From Polytrichum commune (Eukaryota; Streptophyta; Polytrichopsida; Polytrichales; Polytrichaceae): 64,000 bases of DNA. A program made the translations under genes and the position numbers. The notes under the pieces were generated by a model that worked only from the letters and a program-made list of their open reading frames with translations, searched no databases and was not told the DNA's origin. How positions within the stretch are numbered: the stretch's first letter is position 1; the number at the start of each line of letters is the position of its first letter. Shown here in pieces: positions 10,837 through 21,291 of the stretch. The stretch spans positions 37,384,001 through 37,448,000 of the forward strand of contig OX485806.1 in NCBI GenBank assembly GCA_950295325.1, written 5' to 3'.

Positions 10837-11300
10837 GGGCCACTTCACACACAAGACTGAAGGCCCGTGACCATTGCAATCTAAGAGCTCTCATTGGTCG
10901 AAAGGGAGGAGACCGTCCAAGTTCATCTCAAATACGAAGGTGAAGGCCTAAAGGCCCAAAGAAGACTTCACTTATGCATAGTCCGCCATGTAGGACTATG
11001 GATAAGGTTTCATGGTCTCCTGGAATTTTCGTCAAGCCCACCTCCATGAGGCGGGCTTGACGCAAATTCCGGGAGACCCCGATTTTTTTTATAAATTTTT
11101 TTCCAACTGGATAGATTACATGACAAATTCCAAGACAAATTCTAGGACAAACAAATACCAAGTAATTCTCTTAAATTGATAGAGTTTGAGACATGTTATA
11201 TTAAACCATATCATCCCCTCTTTTTCTGCCAACAAAATATGCAATGGTCCTGCAACATGGTCCATTCCCACTTCACACTATGCTTGAGGGCCCGTGACTA
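10837..11300. mobile_element. MITE of the GGGCCACTTCACACA family, diverged
   Basis: The left end after a TAA reads GGGCCACTTCACACA, as in the complete element at 36743-37243. A CACTTCACACTATGCTTGAG segment near 11268 matches a subterminal motif of that element. No clear right terminus was found, so the end coordinate is approximate. The interior includes the hairpin at 11014-11078. Confidence 0.5.
11014..11078. repeat. Long hairpin, 28-bp stem, 9-nt loop
   Basis: Arms 11014-11041 and 11051-11078 pair at 25 of 28 positions around GTCAAGCCCACCTCCATGAG. The stem is more GC-rich than the surroundings. It lies inside MITE-derived sequence, and such hairpins can feed small-RNA pathways in plants. 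No expression evidence is available here. Confidence 0.7.
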
Positions 11301-11404
11301 CATAAAACAACTTTCCCAACACCCATGGTACGGCATTTGGAAGAGAGTCAAGGGTCCTCACCATTACAAGGTCACTGCTCTTGGCTCATGTTTGAAGTTG
11401 GCCC

Positions 11405-11760
11405 TAAGTTCTCCAACTTCTACCGTTTAGATTTACACAAGGAAACTTGTGTTGCATTTATAAGCAAATCTAGTGTGACGGAGCATCATCAAAAACCATG
11501 TTTCCCCTTATTTAGTCATGGTTATCGTAAGTGCATGTTTGTCAACTTTTTAGTTGACTAGTACATAGGTTCTCCTGATTGTGTTCAATATGGAGTATGG
11601 AGTATGAAGTACCTTAGTTAATAAAATCTGAAGTTGTTGTCCAATCTCTTTTGAGCATGTGTTTTTTATGATGTTTGTTCTTTGAGCCTCACCAAATTGC
11701 ACACCAATCAAAGATTGGGGTCCGATTAAGAGAAACAACCAAATAACACTTGAATACAAT
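11405..11760 (+). repeat. Interspersed repeat 'F'
   Basis: Shares ordered blocks with 28330-28620 and 42740-43080: TTATAAGCAAATCTAGTGTG, AGTGCATGTTTGT, then a GTTTGTTCTTTGAGCCTCACC-like segment and CCGATTAAGAGAA. It is non-coding. The three copies have the same orientation. Confidence 0.6.
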
Positions 11761-11769
11761 ATGTGGGTG

Positions 11770-13317
11770 TTGTTCAGTTGTTTTTCTTTTTTACATTTTC
11801 TAACATAAACATGTCTTGAATAGTTGGTTATTGTTGTTTGCAAAATTTCTCAACTTGGATTTTATAGGTGGGATTTCCTTGGATGCAATACAAGTTTTAG
11901 CAACAATTTGTGGAATTGTATGAGCTCCCATGTTGCTACTATGATTTTTCCAAATCCAAGTGTCAAAGTCATCAAATTGATCAAGGAGTCTCTCTCTCTC
12001 TCCCCCCCCCCCTTTCCTACAATGAAATCAAATCAAATTTGAAGTCTAAGAATCCAAATGGCTTATGGGACTAGAAGTACATCATGATAATTAACAAATT
12101 TTGAGCACATAGTCCTTTTTTTTGTTGAAAATACATGCTTCTTGGCGTCCGTTTTTAGATCCACACCTAATCACACACAACTCAAGTATAGGTAATCTAT
12201 TTAGGATATGTGATCTAGCTACGCATGTGTACTGTATTGATCATATTCAGGGAACAAGGGTTGTGATGCACTATCGAATCTATGATAAAGCATTGACAAA
12301 AACCAAACTAAATATCAATTATATATATATATATATATATATATATCAAAGGAATGTATGCCAATGAACTTAATACATTGAATATATAGGTTTCACATGC
12401 ATTGCAACAACACTACCTTTGGGTAGTGACTTTGTTGACACGAATTGAGGTTCATTGTTTTGTAGCAATAAAGTCCAAAATGCATTGATTATTGAGTCTA
12501 AAGTACTTATTTATAAACTTGAAGACATAATCCGATCTCTCTTAAACTCATTCCTTTTTGTATCGGATATTAGATCCAAATCTCCCCATACATCACCTAA
12601 GCATGAGTGTGTGACATGTTAAAACAAGTAACCAAATTAGGCCCGTACACCGTAACATGCTCTTTGTGGATTTCGGGTCATACATACTAGGTGTTGGAGG
12701 TCGCTTGTTGCGATGTGAAGCTAATGATGTAAAAATAATAAGACTCCATCTATATTTAAGTGATTTATCAATGAATCATGTCAAGTAGACCAATCCACGT
12801 TTGGGAAGTCGGACCGAAAGAGTGTTGGGCTTGTATAAAAAATTATAGATTTAAACACATGTTGTGTATGTTTGATCATCATTATGGCATAATATAACCG
12901 CATCCTCGCTCCCTCTTTTGTAAAGAAGTTGTGGTAAATGTAACTTCAACCTCATAGACCGAGTGAAACCAAGTTTGATACTTGGTGCCATGAAGACTTT
13001 TGCAAACTTTCACTTAGAGTGTGCAACATTAGCTTGAAACCTTTTGAGTTAACTAAATCCAAGGTGGCATTTCTTAGTGAAAAAGTGACGTGATATAGAA
13101 ATAGAGGGATAGACAAACCACAACACCACCACCACTCTAGTCAAACTCATAATAGTAGAAGCCCCCCTATGCCGATTTTGCACGAATGTGTTTTGCAATT
13201 ATCACCAAATGTCAATCGATTAGTTGGTTCATTGGGCTAATGAATATCCTAGTTCATTGTTCACCGATTGTGTTATAGTAGACCTATCCTTGCAAATACT
13301 TTGCCATACAAACATGA
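11770..13317. other. Intergenic DNA with a dinucleotide repeat
   Basis: An (AT)n repeat lies at 12321-12346 and a short CT-rich/C-run tract at about 11985-12011. Around 12100-12200 a minus-strand fragment of interspersed repeat E is visible (TTTTGAGCACATAGTCC). No gene was recognised. Confidence 0.4.
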
Positions 13318-13890
13318 GGGCTGGTTCACATAGGATCCCAAGTCCCACTCATGTTAGCAAGTCCTAACATGGAGGCAAAGTTCCAGTTTTGGAACCTCCA
13401 GAAACCATTAAAATATGGTTAAATATCATTGAAGTTGGGATCTTGATTATTTTATGCACAAATATTTGCGGGACTCGGGTTGAGAGTTGGGTGTAGCTTT
13501 TTGCTCAACCCAACTTGCAACACAAGTCCCAAGCCTCACCTCCAAAAAGTGTTGCCATGTAGACATCCATGTCATACTTGGAACTTGAGACTTGGGACTT
13601 GGGACTTGAAACCATGTGTGAAATGGTAAGTCCCAACTTCCATGCTTTCAACGGTTGAGATTGCATAGATTGACCTCATGGGACTTGGGACTTGGGACTG
13701 GGACCCGTGTGAAATGGTAAGTCCCAACTTCCATCCTTTCAATGGTTGAGATTGCATAGATTGACCTCATGGGACTTGGGACTGGGACCCCGTGTGAAAT
13801 GGTAAGTCCCAACTTCCATGCTTTCAACGGTTGAGATTGCATAGATTGACCTCATGGGACTTGGGACTTGGGACCCCATGCGAACCGGCC
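13318..13890. mobile_element. TIR element with an internally expanded minisatellite
   Basis: The left end GGGCTGGTTCACATAGGATC and the right end (ending CGAACCGGCC at 13890) are inverted copies over about 30 bp, each including GGGACTTGGGA or its complement. The interior holds about three copies of an 85-91 bp unit. Each unit has GTGTGAAATGGTAAGTCCCA and GCATAGATTGACCTCATGGG and is flanked by short runs of the heptamer GGGACTT. Target duplication is unclear. Confidence 0.7.
13576..13880 (+). repeat. Minisatellite, ~3 units of 85-91 bp with GGGACTT heptamers
   Basis: GTGTGAAATGG recurs at about 13616, 13707 and 13792. Between units the heptamer GGGACTT is repeated two or three times, with the number varying. 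The units are over 90% alike by eye, much closer than the flanking TIR arms are to each other, so the expansion is recent. Confidence 0.85.
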
Positions 13891-14047
13891 TTGAGAACAC
13901 TTACTCAACAAAAGGTCCCAAAAGCTATTGCTCAAGAGAAAAGATGGTTGCTTGTGGGGGCTCACTTTTGGTGTAAAGGCTCGAGTACAACTGACACAAA
14001 TTACCTTCCTATAGAAAAAGGTGCGCTCGACCACGATTTTGTACCAA

Positions 14048-15155
14048 AGAGTGCTTCATGCCTCGGAGTTTAATAAAGAAGAATTCGTTCATTTGCCACA
14101 TGGCTTCCTTCCAATGCTCGAACCCACTCAAATCCCACGTGGAATATACAAAACGGCACGAAGAAGTGGAACCGTGGAGCACCTTCTAGCAAAGCTTCGG
14201 AAACTTGAAAGATCCACGTTGACGTTGTTGGAGGGGGGGGGTTGAATGTTCATAACACCTATTGAAGGGGAGGGTAAATTGATGTTATATAACTAATTAT
14301 AGTTATTTGTAGTGAAAGACAAATGGAGAACTTCAATTAGTATATTTATGGAATGAGCTAGCAACCAATCTATAAAGGGGCATGGCATTAGTTACCTCCT
14401 TGGTAGGTGTTATGAAACCATAATTGGGTGAGGGGAGTCATGATTATTAGAGTTACAAAAAACATTTCAGTAGGTAATTATCAGATAGGCGTTATAGAGT
14501 GTCTCGTGCTTTGGAATTTTAATGAGGAACCATCGTTTGCCACATGGCAGCCTTAAAATGTATGAACCCCGCTCAAATTGACGTGGGAATTCAAAATTAG
14601 CTTCAGGAAGAGGAACCATGATGCACCTTCCAACACAACTTTGAATTTGAAAGACCCCCATCGGCATTGTTGATGGGTGAGGGGCTACATGTATTCATAA
14701 AACCTACCCAAGAGAGAAGGTGAAACATTGATTACTATCATAGAGCCAACTTGTGTTTTTTGGGGGGTGTCAAATCAACCCCTGAATCAGGATTGGAGAC
14801 TCCAAATTAGTCTAGTGTGCTTAAAGTGGAATAATTCATGAATCATCGACCAACCTATAGTGGCATGGTTTACTATTACCTTCTTGGTAGGTGTTATGAA
14901 AGCAAACCCAAGTGAGGGGAGTACTATCCATTGGATGACTGAAGAACATTTTAGTAATTAATTACTAGATAGGCACCATAGAGTGCTTCGTGTTGCGGCC
15001 TTTTGACTAAAGAATCATTCATTTGCCGCATGGCATCCTTACTTTGCTTAAACCCCACGTGAAAATTATACATTGGCTTCAAGAAGAGGAACCTTTTGCA
15101 AAGCTTGGAAACTCAAAAGATCCACACTGGCATTGTTGATGGGTGAGGGACAATG
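14048..15155 (+). repeat. Degenerate tandem repeat, ~2.4 units of 450-480 bp
   Basis: AGAGTGCTTCATGCC (14048), AGAGTGTCTCGTGC (14496) and AGAGTGCTTCGTG (14980) begin three related segments. Each is followed by a TTTGCCACATGGC-like block, a CACGTGG block and a GAAAGATCCAC(G/A)-type block ending in a G-rich TTGATGGGTGAGGG-like stretch. Divergence between units is high, so the duplication is old. No coding sequence is conserved. Confidence 0.7.
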
Positions 15156-18099
15156 TAACAAAAACTTGATAAAAAATCTCATAATACCTATATCAAAACT
15201 CAAAATTGGATTGTATTCAATTAAAAACAACATTTCGTTACGCTATTTTCCTCAAAAATGTAAAATTTCAAATGTATGAAATTGTGCAATTCTATTATTA
15301 ATACATTCATGATGAACGTCACATTATATCCAAAGTATTCTCGTACATTAGGAATATTCCCAATACCACGATTGCCACTCTAGCTCCAAACAAGAAAATC
15401 AATAAGCATACATTGGTAAGGGGGTACTAATTATTGTAAGTACACTCTAACTCCATAATATCAACCCCCCCTTAATATCACTCCTTAATATCGTCTCTTA
15501 TGTCCCAAAACCCTAGCAAACATATGTTCTCAGTTTAGATCTCACTCCTTGTTGTCGCATATCCCTCCCATATATCACATGTTTGACATTAAAATAAACC
15601 ACCAAAGAATTCAAACCACATGCTCGCATGCATTACGTTGTCATTACTACAATGTTGACTACATGTTATTCCATAATGTCACATGATACACTAATCCTCT
15701 TTCACCACGCATCTGTGTTAACACTACAAACCTCCTTAATATCACGTGCACGTTGGTTGCCATGAGCATGATATCATGGAGTTTAGAGTGTAATTGAAGA
15801 GCACTCAATTCCAATTGCAATAAAAGCTCCACTGCTCTCATCCTCACTTGCAGACATAGTAACGAAGTGCTTATTAGAAGACACGAGGTGGCATTGCCCG
15901 ATGGACTCCAATGAAGGGGTCAAAGGATTTTTTTTTTTTAAAATAATTAGAAAAATTAAGGAAGAATAAAGAGGGATTAGGTGAGGTAGTGCTAAAAGCG
16001 TCACTACAACCTTTAAATGCTCAAGCTTCCCACTACCATGGGAGTCAAACTAACATATAAATACCTCAAACTCTAAGTTTGTAGGATTTTGTGTTAGGTG
16101 GGCATTGCTTGTTTTGGGAGGCAGTAGTTCCATGTGTTGCTAAAATGTAAGAGCTGACTTTAGGAACCAAATTTAAGATCCAATATGTTTCACATGTGAT
16201 GTCTCCAATTTGGGGATTTGTTTTCCTTAGGAGAAGAAGACGGTTGTGCACAACTTGATGAGATGGATTTGGAAAAAAAAACTTAGAGCACATGTTATTT
16301 TCTTCATGAAAAACGGGAAATCTCCCAAAATGACCTCATGTGGCCCCTCCAACTTTGAAGGTGATAGACTTCATCTAAATTTGTTCAAAGGAAACCCCAG
16401 TTGTTTGGGAGTAGTTCATTTTGTCATCCACATAACATCCACATATTATGGCAAAGTTGCCAACTCTCTAAAATTTGTGACAAGACCGAAAATTTTAAAG
16501 TTTTCTCTAGTTGTCCCCCGGACGAAGGCCATGTTTATATGCTAATATGACCTAGAACTTATGGTCTGATTGACTTCAAACTCATGAAATGGGGATATAT
16601 AGTAGTCTAGTTCACATCCGTACGGTTGGATTAGAAGGAAACAAAATTTATTTGGCTACATAACATAAATTTTCAAGACTGGTGCTGGAGGTGCCCGAAA
16701 ATGGAATGTGAAGGCTTGAGCATTTAGGGGTTAAGTGCCGATGATTAGTTGTAATTGTATAAGTTAAGTGATTGTAATCTCACTGTTATATTGTAGAAGT
16801 TCCAAGTGATTAATGTTACCAACTCACATGGGTTTTAGTTGAAAGAGTTCAAAACTTTATTTGTAGTTGATCTAAAACCAATATGGAAATCTATTGTTAA
16901 CGTGGATGGCATTTTCATAATCAAAAGCGTCAACTGTAAAGTATGGTGTTACATTGGGGTTAAATTTGTGTGTGCCCGCATATATGTATATGTATATGTA
17001 TATATATAATCTTCTTGAAAACTCTCTCTCTCCCCCCCCCCCCCCCCCGCCTTGAGATAAACGGTTGTTAAGCCAATGCCAAAAATGTTTTAAGAAATAA
17101 AAATACACACCCACTTGGAGGGGAGGTGTGCCACACCACCACATTAAAGAATCATACATCGTATGGCCTTTTGGTTGCTATGAAATAACCAACTATTTTG
17201 CCCTATGCCCTAACCATACATACAAATTTAGTTCACCAACATTGTGCACACCAAGTTGTAGTTTGTTTTTGTGCCATGTCAACTTTCTAATGGATTTCAA
17301 TCAATAGTTTTGTGAAATGAAACATATTCACTTCATATGTCAAATCCATTATTCAAAGTCAGAGTTGTTGTGGTATCATGATGTCAAGTTTTTTGCTTTA
17401 TAGGAGAGGTCTTAATCCTTGATGTTCTAAGACGGCCATTATGGGTCTCAAAATGTCATACGGAGGGGCTTATGATTTATTCTTTATATTTTTAAATGAA
17501 TGTGGCAGAAGTGAGAATGTCTAAAAATAATCCCATGTGTCAAATGAACTATTCCAATTAGAGAGTTTGTATATGTAAAATGGAATACAAAGAAGATTTG
17601 AACTTGCACAGATGACCTAGACTCAAACGCATACAAAGTATATCTAATCACCAATGTCACATATGACCTTTTTTTCACTTCCTCTCAATGGTACATCGGG
17701 CTAAACACAAATTCAATACTAGAGACAAATAAAAACATTATTTCAATACTCATTGGGGGGTTCATACAAATTGTCACGTATCCTATACCATCCTATGTAA
17801 ACACACCTCGATTTGTTAAGGCCACAAGAATTTGTGGCGTTTAGTAATGTCTACATACATTCATGCAATAGGAAGATGAAAACACAAAGAGCTACTCTAT
17901 ATTCAAGAAATAGTCATGTTTAGATGATTTGACTACGGAAACAACATAAAAGACCTTGACTTGATCTAGTGAGGTCTAATTACAGTGAATCAACCCGCAA
18001 CATGTAGGGGGGCTTGTTTTCACTAGAGCCCCTTTTTTATATACGATGGGTGAGTTTACGTAGATGCCATGAACCACAAACCCTCCTTTACATTGGATA
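15156..18099. other. Intergenic DNA with low-complexity tracts
   Basis: No gene was recognised. A TATATG-type microsatellite at about 16979-17009 and a run of 17 C at 17032-17048 are the only clear structures. The scattered open frames have no motif. Confidence 0.4.
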
Positions 18100-18265
18100 C
18101 ACCCGCTATGATTGGGTGGATCATAGGTGGAAGGGTGCACTAGAAATCAAGTGTTAGAAAGGTCCAAGTGTTACATCAGAGTACTCTTCTAGTCTTAGGC
18201 AACTCAATCTCAAAGTTCCCATGGAATCTAGGTTAAGGCCTTGGGTTGAAGCCACCTTTCTCCCC
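18100..18265 (-). repeat. 5S-rRNA-like repeat, diverged copy
   Basis: On the minus strand the segment follows the same order as the better copy at 29860-30040: AAGGCCTTAACCT, a GATTCCCATGG-type block, a degraded C-box region, GTGCACCC, then CACCTATGATCCACC. Comparison with the better copy ties it to 5S rRNA. Alone it would not be recognisable. The tail after GTGCACCC is shared by both copies, so the mobile unit is larger than the 5S part. Confidence 0.6.
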
Positions 18266-19009
18266 AACCCATAACAAGTTATCCACAAACTACAAAGTAG
18301 GTAAAACCATGGGTTTAGTCTCAAACCTTTGAGTATACGAGAATTACCACAAAGTCACTCAACTTTTCTAAATGCTTAAATTACCACACACAAAGAGTGG
18401 TGCCAGACTATTGAAGTCTAACTTTCTAGCTTATCCTACTAGAATGGGTGGGGCCAAGCTAACCTTGCATAGGCTGATCCGAGATTCATGACAATGGGTC
18501 CCATGCGCATACCTTATTTTAGATCCTAAAATACTCTCAAAATTTGTGAAGTGAAAATAGGAGGTCCCAGAAGTTTCACCCAACTTTCAAAATAGGTTTC
18601 AATACACGACAAGCGTATGCGCTCTTGATAGAAAATGCTCTCAAAGAAGGATCAAACCCACGGTTTTGTCCCCCTCTGAGGAACTATATGGATAACTCTA
18701 TTGTCTCCCAATATTGAGGTTTTGGGATTCAGGTTGAGGGACGGATCACACTGGCCAATTCAAACACCATCTTGATAGGTGTAGACACCATTCGTCGACA
18801 TCTCCGGATGTAACAATGTGAAAAGTGGTGGACCAACATCTATTTCTCAACATAATCCCCAACAATCTTACAGTTGGAACCGGATGAACATTTTGGTGTG
18901 ACCGGGGCATGAGTTTGGGGTGGCCTTGCTCCTACCGAAGGACATCTCATTTGATGTGAATACCCTCCTATTATGGTGGTGGGGGATGCTCCAATAGCGC
19001 TCCATAAGG
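18266..19009. other. Intergenic DNA, nothing recognised
   Basis: No gene, RNA or repeat signal was identified. Confidence 0.35.
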
Positions 19010-19376
19010 CAATGTTAGTTGTCACATGGGCATGCTATGTCACCGTGGTAACTTTTCTAGCGACACTTCTTATGAACAAGTATACAATCACTATCATCCC
19101 AACATACTTTCAGTTCATCCACTTTTAGTATGGTATATAATGCATCCTACATTATTTTTTATTTATAGTGAATTATCAGTCATGGACGAACAATAACTGT
19201 AACATTGTAAATCAATAATGTCCAAATTTCTTTCTAACAAGGAGTTGACAAATAATGCTAGGTATACATACATTGGTGTTGGTGACACTACACGTACGGG
19301 GCGGGTTTACAAATTAGAATTGAGCCAAGACAAATAGAATTGGTGGACACTAAATACAATGCTATAATTTAGTGTG
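19010..19376. mobile_element. ACTAAATA-family TIR element bordering the gene island
   Basis: The right end carries GACACTAAATACAATG and AATTTAGTG, as in the copies at 30785-31034 and 58249-58638. The interior block CGACACTTCTTATGAACAAG matches a block of the 30.8 kb copy. The left terminus is diverged. The element ends exactly where base composition changes into the gene island. Confidence 0.55.
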
Positions 19377-21291
19377 GATAGTTAGTTGCGGCGAGTGTGG
19401 AGATGCGAACATCGAAGTTAGGTTAGCAAGGGAGGTTGCTATTCCTGAGCCTCAATTGCCGCGGGAGAGAGGCAGACACACACTCTCCTCAGATCACCTT
19501 CCTTCCCTCCCTTCCCTTTCCTTTTCCCTTCCCTTCCCTTCCCTTTTCACTTACTTTCACTTACTTATTATTACCATCGCCGACGCGGGCGTGCAAGTGG
19601 GGAGCGGCACATCTGGCATTTTCCATTTCCCCCCTCGTCGGAGCGAGCTGCTAAGTTAAGTTGTTGTTGATGTTGTTGTTGTTGTTGTTACTGTTACTGC
19701 TGCTGCGGCTGCTGCGTGCGGACCGGCCAGAATGATGATGATGATTCATGAGGACGTGATCCGGCCCGCTGACCTTTGGCTGCCTGCTAGGTGTAAGTGA
19801 GTCGAGTAAGTGAGTAACCTTCTTCATTATGACCGTCTTGTTTTACTTAGCTCGCTAATTATAAGCTCCCTCTCTCCACGAACATGTACATGAATCCAAT
19901 CAAAGGAACTTCAGTTCAAGCCATGGCCGCCCCGCGCCCAGCCTATGCGTAGCGTCAAGTTTAACCTACACGCGGAGAAGCAGCAGGAAACCCTGGCACC
20001 GCAACCTTTTCCCCAAGCCTACGCACAAGCTGCTACGCATAGCTAGGGAAATTAGAAAGAAGAGAGAGAGAGAGAGGGGAGAGAGGTCGGCACATAGATA
20101 GCTACATACATAGAGAGATAGATCCCTCGGGGATTCAAGGTCTTGCTTGGGACCGGTGCTGCGTGGTCGCGGACTATCGCATTCTTGCATTGAGAAGCGT
20201 CGCAGGCAGGCAGACCGGTCTTGTACTACATCGCCACACCTACTGTACTACTTACAAGCTGCTCAGTGCAACACACTGGGATACAAGAGAAAGAAGAGAG
20301 AGAAGACAGAAGAGAGTTGGGAGAGAAAGAAAGAGTGGATTACACAGAGAGGTGTATTCAGGATTTATCATAACTGGATGCAATCTGCACCGAGACGTTA
20401 GCTGGTACGGGTGTTGAGGTGGTGGAGGTAGTTGAGGAGGAGATTCTCGGTCGGAAGAACGGTTGACATTGTGCTTCTGTCCGAAGGTTTTTATAAAATT
20501 TTTAATGGTTTCCCTTTCGTGTAATTTTTGGAAGAGTTTCTAGTAAGCTCGAGCGATTCAGTTGTATCAAGTTTCTTGGCGACTTGGTGGACTCCTGGGC
20601 ATGCAGGGATTATGTGCCTGCGAAGCCTGGATTCAAGCAGTTGTGAGGTTGTGATCGCGGAGAGGTTTCGGAAGAGAATCATCATTACGAGTTGCGAATT
20701 TCTGCACCGAGATTTGTAGTGAATACGTTCGTGACGAGTATGCAGGGAATTGACTGGTTATCGTCGATGGCGGGGTCAATGCCAGGAATGTTGCTGCGGC
20801 CGTTGTGTTCAAACTTCGGCCTGCAATGGTGCTGAATGTCGTTAACGTGACTTGATAGAATAGTAACTAATATTTCGAGCTTCGCTTTGGGGACCAATGC
20901 TGCCGAATTGGCTTGGGCGTGCATAGAATAGAAGTGTTAGTGTGACTACAATGCTGGTAAACTTAGCCTGACGCTCCTGGTGACATGTTTAGAGAGCGCG
21001 CTCTTCTGAATTCACACCAGATGCCTTTCTGGTGTGCACACTACTGGTCAAAGAAGATTTTGGTCACGCGAACCTAACTTAGAGGTCAACTCGACTCAGC
21101 TCGGCTTGGATTCTCTCAACTCCCAAGTCCATATATTTCCGTGAGGGGCCTGGAAGTAGAGCAATTTTTATTGCTATATTTGTGCTGCGTGCCCCAGCGG
21201 AACATTTTTGTTCGCAGGAGCTGCCCCTAATTAGCCATCGGAGATTAGCCGCACCACCGCAACTTGCATTGGAGCTGAGGTAACTTGAAGC
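19377..21291 (+). promoter_or_regulatory. Promoter and long 5' leader region of the glycosyltransferase gene
   Basis: This stretch is GC-richer than the flanks and free of the interspersed repeats, so I infer the promoter and 5' untranslated leader. Visible elements are a CT-rich tract (about 19497-19550), GTT/GCT trinucleotide runs (about 19661-19715), ATAATTATAAG-like AT-rich sequence near 19856, a GA-rich tract (20059-20090) of the kind bound by plant GAGA-binding proteins, and a second purine-rich tract (20285-20335). Many ATG triplets with short frames precede the chosen start, so a leader intron or upstream open frames are likely. No transcription start can be fixed from sequence alone. 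Confidence 0.5.
21013..21036 (+). promoter_or_regulatory. Perfect 9-bp hairpin in the presumed leader
   Basis: CACACCAGA (21013-21021) and TCTGGTGTG (21028-21036) are perfect complements around a 6-nt loop, about 255 nt upstream of the start codon. It could form in the mRNA leader or act as a palindromic protein-binding site. The function is unknown. Confidence 0.5.

Noticed and set aside
13576-13880. Interstitial telomere repeat from the GGGACTT heptamers
   Set aside because: The plant telomere unit is TTTAGGG. GGGACTT is different and is part of a TIR element.
19372-19659. Two overlapping frames of 95 and 72 codons upstream of the gene
   Set aside because: Both run through the CT-rich low-complexity tract. 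The peptides are Pro/Ser/Phe-rich as that tract dictates, and neither has a domain.
20147-20417. Two overlapping 84-codon frames in the leader
   Set aside because: Different frames over the same purine-rich sequence with no motif. At most upstream open frames.
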